From: Maricaulis sp.
GTDB taxonomy: Bacteria; Pseudomonadota; Alphaproteobacteria; Caulobacterales; Maricaulaceae
Direction of reading: 5' to 3'
DNA length: 64,000 nt
Assembly: GCF_017642925.1 (NCBI RefSeq)
Contig: NZ_JAEPOL010000009.1
Coordinates: forward strand, 1-64,000
The position numbers were made by a program, and so were the translations under genes. The notes beneath the pieces were generated by a model. It saw only the letters and a list, made by a program, of their open reading frames with translations, was not told where the DNA came from and ran no database searches. Below are positions 1-8,095 of the stretch, in pieces. Positions within the stretch are counted from its first letter, which is position 1. The number at the start of each line of letters is the position of its first letter.

Positions 1-2
1 TC

Positions 3-179
3 TCGAAAACTGCAGGCACGGGCCGGTCGAGCTATGTGCCGGTGTCCCCGCAGATGGCCACGCCGGAGACTGATGCTGTCACCCACCAGGAGCGGACGAG
101 CTCCGCACGCTCCCGGGCACAAGGGACTGAGCTCATGCCTCCCATCCCGGAAACCGCTGACGAGCATACGCGCAGTTGA
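3..179 (+). CDS. Possible C-terminal tail of an upstream gene (partial)
   Basis: The third plus-strand frame is open from the window edge to a TGA at 177-179. It encodes about 58 residues rich in Ser, Thr, Pro, Glu and Arg, as in a disordered protein tail, and most codons end in G or C as in the real genes nearby. There is no recognisable domain. I cannot exclude a chance open frame, since two other frames are also open for part of this stretch. Sequence to the left of the window would decide it. Confidence 0.3.
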   Translation, partial: SKTAGTGRSSYVPVSPQMATPETDAVTHQERTSSARSRAQGTELMPPIPETADEHTRS

Positions 180-221
180 GCGGGCGGGGATAAGTTTGCG
201 GCCCCGGCCCCACACTCCGTC

Positions 222-543
222 ATCCTGACGAAGGTCAGGACCCAGATGGTAAAGGGAGATTTTTGCCAGGCGGGCTCAGATCGAATGTCGGCGATGTGCG
301 GGATAAGTGCGCATTCGCGACCACCCAGCTCTATGAACTGGGCCCTGACTGAAGCCAGCGCCCGCGAAAGCGGGTGTCAGGGTGACGGTGCTTGTTGCGG
401 CACTCTCACTCTCTCTTCCAACCGCCTTATTTTTCCCGTACGAAGGCCTGCGCAGGCAGGCCGCAGATCCGGGACCGACCGAAAGTCGTCTCAAGCGATG
501 CGCTTCCCGTAGATCCCGGCGCTCCGCCCGGCCTTCGCCGGGC
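222..543. repeat. Hairpin-rich intergenic repeat stretch
   Basis: The roughly 420 bases before the sterol-desaturase gene hold no convincing gene. They contain perfect short hairpins: CCTGAC-GAAG-GTCAGG at 224-239, CCCGC-GAAA-GCGGG at 361-374 and GCCCGGC-CTTC-GCCGGGC at 526-543. The CCTGACGAAGGTCAGG unit and a nearby GTCAGGGTGAC look like the palindromic interspersed repeats scattered between alphaproteobacterial genes. Open frames crossing the region are short and look like no known protein. Confidence 0.5.
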
Positions 544-597
544 TTTCAGCCGGGAAAAATGGGAGTGTTTAGGGTGGGGGTTGAGGTTTGCGCCCCC

Positions 598-1539
598 CTA
601 CTCCGCAGCCTCAGCGGGCGGCTGGTCGGCCTGGCTGGTCTGGCGGGCCTGCCATTTCGCCAGCAACTGTTTCGATGTCGCGCGCGAACCGTCGGGCGAC
701 CAGCCCGGCGGGGCGAGGAGATACAGGGCGGCATCGCGTAGCGAGCGGGCGTGGCGCATGTCGTCGATAATGCCCCACCATTCATGCAGGCTGATCTTCA
801 GCGGGTTGTAGGTGCCCAGGTTTTTCACGATGCCATAGCGGCATGTCTCATTCTCCAGCTCGGGCTGGAATGTGCCGAACATCTTGTCCCAGACGATAAA
901 GACACCGGCATAATTCCGGTCGAGATAGACCGGATTGGTGGCGTGGTGGACCCGATGGTGCGAGGGCGTGTTCATCACCGCCTCGAACCAGGCCGGGCAT
1001 TTCTTGATCGCCTCGGTGTGGATCCAGAACTGGTAGATCAGGTTGAGCGAGCCGACGAAGGCAATCATCGCCGGATGGAAGCCCAGCAGGATGAGCGCCG
1101 AGCCCAGCCAGAGGAATTTCAGCGTCAGCGGGTTGAGCCAGGGCTGGCGCAGCGCGGTTGTCAGATTGTAGTGCTGGGAGGAGTGGTGAACCACATGGTC
1201 GGCCCAGAACCAGCGCACGGTGTGGGCAAAACGGTGCGACCAGTAATAGACGAAGTCGTCCAGCACGAAGGCCAGGATCCAGGCCCACCAGGCAAAACCG
1301 ATATCGAAAAGCCGGTGCTCGTAGACGAACATGGACCAGATCGCCAGCACGGTACCGAACAGCACGGCCGACACAGTGTTTCCCAGCCCCATCACAAGAC
1401 TGGCCGCACTGTCACGCGCCTCGAACCGGGCACGGCCTGTCGCTCGCGCAAACAGCATCTCGGCGAAAACCGCGATCACGAAGAGCGGGATGGCGATCCA
1501 GATCGGATCGAAGTTTTCCACAAAAGCCGGCACGTCCAT
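598..1539 (-). CDS. Sterol desaturase / fatty acid hydroxylase superfamily protein
   Basis: This is a 313-residue integral membrane di-iron enzyme of the ERG3/sterol desaturase superfamily, which hydroxylates or desaturates C-H bonds of lipids and sterols using O2. The histidine clusters are visible: HRFAH, then HVVHH about 15 residues later, and HHRVHH followed by NPVYLDRN near residue 200. Hydrophobic segments at the N-terminus and between the clusters fit membrane insertion. It begins 3 bases after the stop of the preceding 139-residue protein, so the two are one operon. The substrate cannot be told from sequence. A TGAAC-N3-GTTCA palindrome upstream of the operon links it to the neighbouring receptor locus. 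Confidence 0.88.
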   Translation of the reverse strand: MDVPAFVENFDPIWIAIPLFVIAVFAEMLFARATGRARFEARDSAASLVMGLGNTVSAVLFGTVLAIWSMFVYEHRLFDIGFAWWAWILAFVLDDFVYYWSHRFAHTVRWFWADHVVHHSSQHYNLTTALRQPWLNPLTLKFLWLGSALILLGFHPAMIAFVGSLNLIYQFWIHTEAIKKCPAWFEAVMNTPSHHRVHHATNPVYLDRNYAGVFIVWDKMFGTFQPELENETCRYGIVKNLGTYNPLKISLHEWWGIIDDMRHARSLRDAALYLLAPPGWSPDGSRATSKQLLAKWQARQTSQADQPPAEAAE

Positions 1540-1542
1540 GGC

Positions 1543-1962
1543 TTACCCCTTCAGTGCGTTGAGCCTGTCGGCCCAGGATTGCGCCTCATCGGCCGAACTG
1601 AAACTCAGCCGGGCCGGCGCGAAGGCAAAATCGTTGAGACGCAGCAGCAGGGAGCCGTCTGCACCGGTTTCAGCAGCGCGCACACTGCCCGGGCCGAGAT
1701 AGCGAATGACGAAATCGCTGCCGCGCGCGACCAGCAGGCCGATGGTGCGCCCGTCGCGGGACGGTATGAGCGCACTGAGACCGTCAGGCGTCACCAGTCC
1801 GCCCTCGCCGGCCTCATATCCCACGGAATCGGTATCGAGCCGGGCCACCGCATCTTCCAGATCGCGGAGCCGGGCGGGCTCGGACAGGCCGAGCCACATA
1901 TTCAGCACCACCATGGCGGTAATACCGAGAACGGAACCGGCCAGAACGATGAGCAGCATCAC
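1543..1962 (-). CDS. Small membrane-anchored protein of unknown function
   Basis: This 139-residue protein has one hydrophobic N-terminal segment (MLLIVLAGSVLGITAMVVL) and then a soluble, mostly beta-like domain with many Gly and Asp residues. I do not recognise the family. The start is a GTG at 1962 directly followed by an ATG; a GGAGAG motif lies just upstream and fits either codon. The stop lies 3 bases before the sterol-desaturase-like gene, so the two are probably translated together, and the protein may be a partner or anchor for that enzyme. A strong hairpin at 1981-2006 lies immediately upstream. Confidence 0.75.
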   Translation of the reverse strand: MMLLIVLAGSVLGITAMVVLNMWLGLSEPARLRDLEDAVARLDTDSVGYEAGEGGLVTPDGLSALIPSRDGRTIGLLVARGSDFVIRYLGPGSVRAAETGADGSLLLRLNDFAFAPARLSFSSADEAQSWADRLNALKG

Positions 1963-1980
1963 GCTCTCCGAAACAACAAC

Positions 1981-2006
1981 GGGCGAAGGCTAACCAGCCT
2001 TCGCCC
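1981..2006 (-). terminator. Strong hairpin after the TonB receptor gene
   Basis: GGGCGAAGGCT-AACC-AGCCTTCGCCC is a perfect 11-base-pair stem with a 4-base loop. Read on the minus strand it is followed by GTTGTTGTTT, a weak U-rich tract. It lies between the receptor gene and the next minus-strand gene, so it may end receptor transcription or act as a leader hairpin for the downstream operon. Confidence 0.6.
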
Positions 2007-2023
2007 GCCGTCAAAGTCATTTT

Positions 2024-2036
2024 TGAACGATGTTCA
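2024..2036. promoter_or_regulatory. Palindrome TGAACGATGTTCA (putative operator)
   Basis: This is a perfect TGAAC-N3-GTTCA inverted repeat 62 bases upstream of the minus-strand 139-residue protein and sterol-desaturase operon. The same motif occurs at 5156 and 20046 without mismatch, and at 5006 and 19313 with one mismatch. Its right half overlaps the distal copy of the 14-base direct repeat flanking the adjacent insertion. Confidence 0.6.
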
Positions 2037-2248
2037 CTAGCCGCCACCTTTCTTCCCCACATCGTGGGGAAGTGGGCCGCAGTGAAGCTGCGGGTCGAAG
2101 GGGCCCGGCGCACTGCGCCGGGAGGGCGGTCGAATCTGTCGCTGACCTTCTTCCGCCTGCGCTTCGCTCCGGCGGCCCCTCCACCACGCCTCCGGCGCGG
2201 TCCCCCTCCCCGCTGACGCGGGGAGGAAAGACCCTGTTCACTAGCCGC
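2031..2248. mobile_element. MITE-like hairpin element with 14-bp flanking direct repeats
   Basis: A 190-base body (2045-2234) is flanked by identical 14-mers TGTTCACTAGCCGC at 2031-2044 and 2235-2248, as expected of a target-site duplication. The body has imperfect terminal inverted repeats: CTTTCTTCCCCACATC at the left, and CTTTCCTCCCCGCGTC read inward from the right, matching at 13 of 16 positions. Inside are several perfect hairpins, for example CTTCCCCAC-ATC-GTGGGGAAG at 2052-2072. It encodes no transposase. The right copy contains the stop codon of the TonB receptor gene, so the insertion occurred exactly at the end of that gene without breaking it. Confidence 0.6.
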
Positions 2249-4940
2249 GGATGCGGAGCGTCACACCATAGGTCTGCGGATCACCGGGATAGGCGTTGTA
2301 GCTGGCGCCCAGATAACCCACCGACGGGAAGCCACCCTTGGTGTAATCCTCGTCGAAGATGTTGCGGCCCCAGAACTGCACCGCCCAGCTGTCGCTGTCC
2401 GACCCGATCGTGACCGAGGCGTTGTACAGCGTGAACGCATCCTGGGTCGCGAACGGACGCGGATCCTGCGACGTCGTGTGCTGGAACTCAGAGACGTAGG
2501 TCATCTCGCCGCGCCAGTCGATTTCCCAGCCATTGTTCAGCGGCGTGGTCAGGGTCGCGGTGAGCGAGCCGACCAGTTCCGAATTGCCACGATCGCGGCC
2601 CGTCAGATCGTTGAACAGCGCGGTGACACCGGCATCATTGGTCCGCTCATTGCCCGGTTCGCACAGGGCGAAGTCCGGATCGCCGGCATCCCACACGCCG
2701 GAACCGTCAACATAGGTGTCCGGGCACGGCGCGAACTCGTAATCGCCGTACTTGCTGTCGATCAGATAGGTGAAACCACCCGTGAAGAGCAGGTTGTCGA
2801 CCGGGGACCACTGGCCCTCGAATTCGATACCCGACACTTCGATCGAACCGGCGTTTTCAAGCGCAAAGCCATTGCCGACGAAGTTGTTCGTCTGGAAGTC
2901 CTCGATCTCCTGGTTGAAATAGGCGATCGCATAAACCATGCGGTTGTCGAACAGCGAGCCCTTGGCGCCGATCTCGAAGGAGCGCGAGATCTCTTCCTCG
3001 AACTCGAACACGCCGGTGAAGGCCGCATTCGTCGAGACGTTGAACCCGCCCGGCTTGAAGCCGGTGGCATAGCTACCATAGAGGTTCAGCGTGTCGGACA
3101 CGTCATAGGACAGGATGATATTGCCCGAGAAGTTCGTGTCGGTACGCGAGGTCGGGAAATCCGCCGCGCTGACCGGCTCGAAGTTCTGGAAAGCCGAGAA
3201 TCCCAGCAGCGGATTGAGCGCCGCCATGCGCGCCTGAGCTTCGCTCAGCGGCTGGGTCGGGTCGATCGGCACACCGGCCTGGGCCAACAGCGCCGGCACG
3301 AGATAGGCACACGCATCGCCGCCGATGATCGGGAAGAGCGTCGGATCGCATGTCGTCGGCGTGACCAGGCGCAGATCGCGCGCCAGATCGACGAAGGAGA
3401 AAGCCGACATCGGATCGGGCTGGTCGATGGTGGTCACCATCTCCTTGCTCTCGTCCGAGTAGCGGCCGCCCAGCGTCAGCGTGAAGCGATCGGTCAGGTG
3501 GAAATCAAGCTGGCCGAACACCGACCAGGCTTCCGTGTCATACTGGTAGTCTTCCAGGATGAGGCCGTGCGACGTCGCGATGAAGCCTTCAGCCGGCGTC
3601 GTCGGCAGAGCCGCATTGCCGGATGCGAGCGGGACAAAATTCCCCACACCGGCTGCCTGGTTCATGTTCAGGAAGAATTCCAGCAGATCGACACCGCCAG
3701 ACCCCGGCGGCAGACCGAAGGCCGAAATCAGCTGCTGGGCCGTCGGATCGGCGGCAGACGCCGCATCGAAGAAGTTCCGGGCATCAGCGCCGTACGGCGT
3801 GGAGTTCGAGAAGTGGAGGCGGTTGTTGTAGTAGAAAGCGCCGCCCATCCAGTCCATGAAGTTGTCGCCGGTCGAGGTGACCCGGAACTCCTGGGTGAAG
3901 CTGTCATAACGGTTCTCGATATGACGCAGGCTCACCAGGTCGAGATCCGAGAAGTCGGCGTCGAACAGCTGGTCTTCATCATAGCGGCGAACCGCCGTGA
4001 TCGAGGTGAAGGTGAAGGCTTCGAAGTCGTGATTGACCTCGGCCGAGATACCACTGGTCGACAGCTGGGTGTTCAGGTCGCCGTCGATCGCGATCCGGTC
4101 GCCGCCTTCCGGATCGGCCGGAACCGCCGTACCGCCGAGACCGACAAGCGCGGCCTGGTCGATCGGGTCGTAGAAGGCGAACGGGGCCGCACAGCAATTC
4201 TCGTCGATCCCGCCATAGTCGGCAATGATGCGGACCTCGGTATTGTCGCCCGGATTCCACAGCAGCTGGCCGCGGAAGGTGTGGCGCGAACGGTTATTGG
4301 CATCGCGACCGTCAACGACGTCGATATAGCCGTCGCTCTGGTGCATGGAGCCATCGAGGCGCAGCGCCATCGTGCTGTTGATCGGACCGGTGACGGAGGC
4401 GCGCGCAATGTGCGTGTTGTTGTTGCCGATCGTCAGCTCGCCCACATAGCCGAACTCGTATTCCGGCTGCTGGGTGATGATCGACACCACACCGGCCGGC
4501 GTGTTGCGGCCGAACAGGGTGGACTGCGGGCCGCGGATAACCTCGACACGTTCGATCGAGATCAGGTCGTTGATCGCCGAACCGGAACGCGGACGATAGA
4601 CGCCGTCGATGAAGACACCGACCGACGGTTCCAGACCGGGGTTGAAGCTCGACGTACCGATGCCGCGCAGGTTGAATTCGGTGTTGGTGGACGTGGCGAA
4701 CTCCGCCACGCGCAGGGACGGAACCAGGGTCTGCAGGTCAGCCGCGTCGCGGATCTGCGACTGCTCGATCTGCTCGCCGGTAACGGCCGCAACCGAGACG
4801 GGCGCTTCCTGCAGCGTCTGCTCGCGCTTTTGTGCCGTCACGGTGATGACGTCGACCTGCGCCAGTGCGCCGGACGCACCGATCAGGCCCGACAGAATGG
4901 CGGTCGTGCCCAGAACGGCCGCCTTGTTCAGCTTTTTCAT
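2241..4940 (-). CDS. TonB-dependent outer-membrane receptor
   Basis: This 899-residue outer-membrane transporter imports a substrate with energy from TonB-ExbB-ExbD. I chose the ATG at 4940 because AGGGGAG lies just upstream and the protein then opens with a clean signal peptide (MKKLNKAAVL...SGALA) followed at once by a TonB-box-like segment, VDVITVTAQKR. The plug domain shows GVFIDGVYRPR and the hallmark VEVIRGPQSTLFGRNTPAG; the rest is a beta-barrel rich in aromatic and Asn/Asp residues, with LYGSYATGFKPGGFN and a terminal strand YGVTLRIRG. It resembles the alphaproteobacterial receptors usually seen beside catabolic genes rather than siderophore clusters. It is divergent from a serine hydrolase, and two operator-like palindromes lie in the shared promoter region. 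Confidence 0.95.
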   Translation of the reverse strand: MKKLNKAAVLGTTAILSGLIGASGALAQVDVITVTAQKREQTLQEAPVSVAAVTGEQIEQSQIRDAADLQTLVPSLRVAEFATSTNTEFNLRGIGTSSFNPGLEPSVGVFIDGVYRPRSGSAINDLISIERVEVIRGPQSTLFGRNTPAGVVSIITQQPEYEFGYVGELTIGNNNTHIARASVTGPINSTMALRLDGSMHQSDGYIDVVDGRDANNRSRHTFRGQLLWNPGDNTEVRIIADYGGIDENCCAAPFAFYDPIDQAALVGLGGTAVPADPEGGDRIAIDGDLNTQLSTSGISAEVNHDFEAFTFTSITAVRRYDEDQLFDADFSDLDLVSLRHIENRYDSFTQEFRVTSTGDNFMDWMGGAFYYNNRLHFSNSTPYGADARNFFDAASAADPTAQQLISAFGLPPGSGGVDLLEFFLNMNQAAGVGNFVPLASGNAALPTTPAEGFIATSHGLILEDYQYDTEAWSVFGQLDFHLTDRFTLTLGGRYSDESKEMVTTIDQPDPMSAFSFVDLARDLRLVTPTTCDPTLFPIIGGDACAYLVPALLAQAGVPIDPTQPLSEAQARMAALNPLLGFSAFQNFEPVSAADFPTSRTDTNFSGNIILSYDVSDTLNLYGSYATGFKPGGFNVSTNAAFTGVFEFEEEISRSFEIGAKGSLFDNRMVYAIAYFNQEIEDFQTNNFVGNGFALENAGSIEVSGIEFEGQWSPVDNLLFTGGFTYLIDSKYGDYEFAPCPDTYVDGSGVWDAGDPDFALCEPGNERTNDAGVTALFNDLTGRDRGNSELVGSLTATLTTPLNNGWEIDWRGEMTYVSEFQHTTSQDPRPFATQDAFTLYNASVTIGSDSDSWAVQFWGRNIFDEDYTKGGFPSVGYLGASYNAYPGDPQTYGVTLRIRG

Positions 4941-5005
4941 GGAATTAACTCCCCTCTTCACGCGGTTTGTATGTGCCAACCGATCCGCGTTTCACATTTG
5001 TTATA

Positions 5006-5018
5006 TGAACACCGCTCA
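5006..5018. promoter_or_regulatory. Palindrome TGAACACCGCTCA (putative operator)
   Basis: This TGAAC-N3-GCTCA repeat has one mismatch from the TGAAC-N3-GTTCA consensus. It lies 66 bases upstream of the TonB receptor start in the divergent promoter region. Confidence 0.5.
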
Positions 5019-5155
5019 TGGCGGCTGTCAGCCGGTTTCTCGGATTTGCACAAAATTCTTGTCGGAATTGATGCACGTAATCCTCACCGGCGTTTTCAAA
5101 CACAGCCTTTCCGCGACCTCTTTTCAAGCCGCTCAACTGTGCTTAGGCTGCCGAG

Positions 5156-5168
5156 TGAACAGCGTTCA
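5156..5168. promoter_or_regulatory. Palindrome TGAACAGCGTTCA (putative operator)
   Basis: This is a perfect TGAAC-N3-GTTCA repeat that ends 24 bases before the serine hydrolase start codon. A regulator bound here would probably overlap that promoter or its transcription start. Confidence 0.6.
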
Positions 5169-5191
5169 TAAGGCTGTCACTGGGGAGACAA

Positions 5192-6466
5192 ATGAAAAAA
5201 CTTATCATTGGGTTGGTCGCTATAGTTGGCGTTTTGGCCCTCGCCGCCGCTGGCTGGTTTTTCCGGCCCTGGTCCGAATACTCGCCGGCCGAAATCCAGG
5301 CTGCGACGCAGCCGGAGCATCTTCCGGACACGTTTCGCCACATGGACGAGGTTTTCCCCTATCGCACGATAGAGCCGTCCGAATCGGCAACGCCGCTGCC
5401 GCGGGAAACCGATCAGGCGAATGTCGCCTACACCTTCAACGGGGCCGAACGGACGGTCGATGACTGGCTCGCCGACTCGCGCGCAACCGGTCTGATGGTG
5501 CTGCACAATGGCGCCGTGGTGCACGAGCAATACCTCATGGGTTCGACGCCGGAGAGCCGTCACACCTCCTGGTCGGTCGGCAAGAGCTATGTCGCCACGC
5601 TGATCGCGATGGCGATCCATCAGGGCCGTATCGCCAATCTCGACCAGACCGCCGAAATGTTCGCCCCCCAATATGGCGGCACGGATTATGGCCAGACCAC
5701 GCTGCGTCACCTGCTGATGATGTCGGCCGGTGTGGATTTCGAAGAGGATTACGGCGCCCCGGATTCCGATATCCGCCGCCTGTTCTTCGGCGCCAACATC
5801 TTCGGCCGCGATATCGACGCCATGGTCGCCGAAGTCGAGCGTGACCGTCCGGCCGGTGAAGACCTCCACTATGTCTCGGCCAACACCCAGGTGCTCTCGG
5901 CCGTCGCGCGCGGCGTCTGGAACGCCCCGCTGGCCGATATCGTCGAGGCGGAGATCTGGGGCCCGATCGGCATGACCGGCGAGGCCTACTGGAACCAGAA
6001 TGTGCCCGGCGAGCGCGGCATGGCGATCGGCTATTGCTGCCTCAACGCGACGCTCGAGGACTATGCGCGCTTCGGCCAGTTCTACCTGCAGGACGGGGTC
6101 TGGAACGGTGAGCGCCTTGTGCCCGAAGGCTGGGTGGAACAGGCCACGCGGCCGAACGCCGATTTCCAGGAACCCGGTCCGGACGCGGTCTATGCCCAAC
6201 GCGGCTATGGCCTGCACTTCTGGGTACCGGAGGGCTATGACGGCGAATACTTCATGGCCGGTGTCTACGGCCAGTATGTCTGGGTCGATGAGCGCCGCAA
6301 TATCGTGATCGCCCGCACCGCCGCCGATACGGAATGGGGCGGCCGCACAGCTGAATCGCTTGCCGCGATGCGGGCCCTTGCCGCCCACTACGGCGACCAG
6401 CCGGCCCTGCCGGAAGCACCGGAAGAAGAAGACGCTTCCGAGACCGGGGTGCCGGGCGATGAGTGA
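5192..6466 (+). CDS. Serine hydrolase, beta-lactamase (class C/esterase) family
   Basis: This 424-residue protein is anchored or exported by an N-terminal hydrophobic segment (about residues 3-21). The SxxK nucleophile motif is in TSWSVGKSY near residue 130, and a YVSANTQ segment near residue 230 fits the second Tyr-containing motif. The family includes beta-lactamases, D-peptidases and many esterases that cleave esters or amides outside the cytoplasm. Since the gene is divergent from a TonB receptor and overlaps an alcohol oxidoreductase gene by 8 bases, an esterase that releases an alcohol from an imported compound is a reasonable inference. The last 25 residues are an acidic tail. GGGGAGAC precedes the start. 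Confidence 0.88.
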   Translation: MKKLIIGLVAIVGVLALAAAGWFFRPWSEYSPAEIQAATQPEHLPDTFRHMDEVFPYRTIEPSESATPLPRETDQANVAYTFNGAERTVDDWLADSRATGLMVLHNGAVVHEQYLMGSTPESRHTSWSVGKSYVATLIAMAIHQGRIANLDQTAEMFAPQYGGTDYGQTTLRHLLMMSAGVDFEEDYGAPDSDIRRLFFGANIFGRDIDAMVAEVERDRPAGEDLHYVSANTQVLSAVARGVWNAPLADIVEAEIWGPIGMTGEAYWNQNVPGERGMAIGYCCLNATLEDYARFGQFYLQDGVWNGERLVPEGWVEQATRPNADFQEPGPDAVYAQRGYGLHFWVPEGYDGEYFMAGVYGQYVWVDERRNIVIARTAADTEWGGRTAESLAAMRALAAHYGDQPALPEAPEEEDASETGVPGDE

Positions 6467-8063
6467 TCTGGAATTCGACTATGTCGTCTGCGGCGCCGGT
6501 TCGGCCGGCTGCACGGTCGCCGAACGCCTGTCGCGAGATCCCGGTGTCAGCGTCCTCGTGCTCGAGGCCGGCGGCAGCGACAACAGCCCGATCATCCGCA
6601 CGCCGATGCTGCTGCAATACGCGGTGACCGGCGAGCAGTTCAACTGGGGCTACTGGACCGAGCCGCAGAAGCATCTCAACGACCGCAAACTCCTCTGGCC
6701 GCGCGGCAAGACGCTGGGCGGCTCCTCCTCGATCAACGCCATGCACTACATGCGCGGCGCCAAGGAGAATTACGACGAGTGGGAACAGGTCTATGGCGCC
6801 GAGGGCTGGGGCTGGAAGAACGCCCTGCCCGCCTTCAGGGAGGTGCAGCACCAGACCCGCGGCGAAAGCGAGCTGCATGGTACGGGCGGCCCGCTCTGGG
6901 TGTCGGACATTGCCCCGCTCAACCCGCTGACCGAGGATTTCCTCAAGGCTGCCGACCAGCTGCAATACAAGCGCAATGCCGACTTCAACGGCCCGGCGCA
7001 GGAGGGGTTCGGTCCCTATCAGGTCACCCAGAAGAACGGCAAGCGCTGTTCCGCCGCCGACGCCTTCCTGCGTCCGGCGCTGGAGCGCGAGAACTGCTCG
7101 GTGCGCACCGGCGCCATGGTGCGGCGGGTCGTGCTGGAAAACGGCCGCGCCACCGGCGTGGAAGTCGATCTGGACGGAGAGACCACTGTCATCACGGCGC
7201 GCAAGGAAGTGATCCTGTCCGGCGGCGCGATCAACTCGCCCCAGACCCTGCTCCTGTCCGGCATCGGTCCCGCCAACGAGCTGCGCGAGGCGGGCGTCTC
7301 GGTCGAGCACGACCTGCCCGGTGTCGGTAAGAATTTGCAGGACCATCTCGATGTGACGGCACAGGTCTGGACAAAGTCCGCGACCTCGATCGGCAATTCC
7401 CTGCGCTCCCTGCCCCAGCACATGTACATGGTGCTGCGCTGGGCGCTGCGCGGCGACGGACCATTCACGGTGAACCCGGTCCAGGGCGGGGCTTTCATCA
7501 AGTCGGCCTATGCCGGCGAGCTGCCGGACCTGCAACTGGTCTTCATCCCGGCCATCTCCAACCCGCACGGCATGGAGAAGACCAGCGGCCACGGCATCAC
7601 CCTGCATGTCTGCCAGCTCTATCCCAAGAGCCGCGGCGAGATCACGCTGAAATCGACCGATCCCCACGACCATCCGGCCATCCAGCCCAATTATCTGGAG
7701 GAGGAATGGGATCTCGATGTGATGACGGACGGGCTGGCCAAGGTCCGCGACATTCTCAACGCGCCGGCCTTCGACCATGACCGCAAGGCCGAGCGCTATC
7801 CTGGAGCCCATGTGGCCACGATGTCGGATTTGCGCGACGATGTGCGTGCGCGGGCCGAGACGCTCTACCACCCGACTTCCACCTGCGCGATGGGATCGGG
7901 CGATCTGGCCGTGACCGACAGCCGCTGCCGCGTGAAGGGCGTCGACGGTCTGCGCGTGGTGGATGCTTCGGTCATGCCCCGCCTTGTCGGCGGCAATACC
8001 AATGCGCCGACCATCATGATCGCAACCCGGGCCGCGGCGATGATCGCCGAAGACAATGCCTGA
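6459..8063 (+). CDS. GMC family FAD-dependent alcohol oxidoreductase
   Basis: This 534-residue flavoprotein is of the choline dehydrogenase/AlkJ type and oxidises an alcohol to an aldehyde. The FAD-binding GxGxxG is at residues 11-16 (CGAGSAGCTVAERL). GMC signature 1 is GKTLGGSSSINAMHYMRG and signature 2 is SGGAINSPQTLLLSGIG. The conserved C-terminal active-site His and Asn positions are in LYHPTSTCAMG and GGNTNAPT. I chose the ATG at 6459, overlapping the hydrolase stop, because the FAD motif follows at the usual distance; longer open sequence to the left is a shadow of the hydrolase gene. An aldehyde dehydrogenase follows after 32 bases, giving an alcohol to aldehyde to acid pair. There is no signal peptide. 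Confidence 0.93.
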   Translation: MSDLEFDYVVCGAGSAGCTVAERLSRDPGVSVLVLEAGGSDNSPIIRTPMLLQYAVTGEQFNWGYWTEPQKHLNDRKLLWPRGKTLGGSSSINAMHYMRGAKENYDEWEQVYGAEGWGWKNALPAFREVQHQTRGESELHGTGGPLWVSDIAPLNPLTEDFLKAADQLQYKRNADFNGPAQEGFGPYQVTQKNGKRCSAADAFLRPALERENCSVRTGAMVRRVVLENGRATGVEVDLDGETTVITARKEVILSGGAINSPQTLLLSGIGPANELREAGVSVEHDLPGVGKNLQDHLDVTAQVWTKSATSIGNSLRSLPQHMYMVLRWALRGDGPFTVNPVQGGAFIKSAYAGELPDLQLVFIPAISNPHGMEKTSGHGITLHVCQLYPKSRGEITLKSTDPHDHPAIQPNYLEEEWDLDVMTDGLAKVRDILNAPAFDHDRKAERYPGAHVATMSDLRDDVRARAETLYHPTSTCAMGSGDLAVTDSRCRVKGVDGLRVVDASVMPRLVGGNTNAPTIMIATRAAAMIAEDNA

Positions 8064-8095
8064 CAACACTGACCGACCGGCCGAAGGAGGCTGAC

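Noticed and set aside
2478-5171. A very long open frame (897 codons) on the plus strand opposite the TonB receptor
   Set aside because: It mirrors the receptor gene, reads as repetitive Arg/Glu/Val-rich sequence with no domain, and has no ribosome-binding site; it is a codon-bias shadow of the minus-strand gene.
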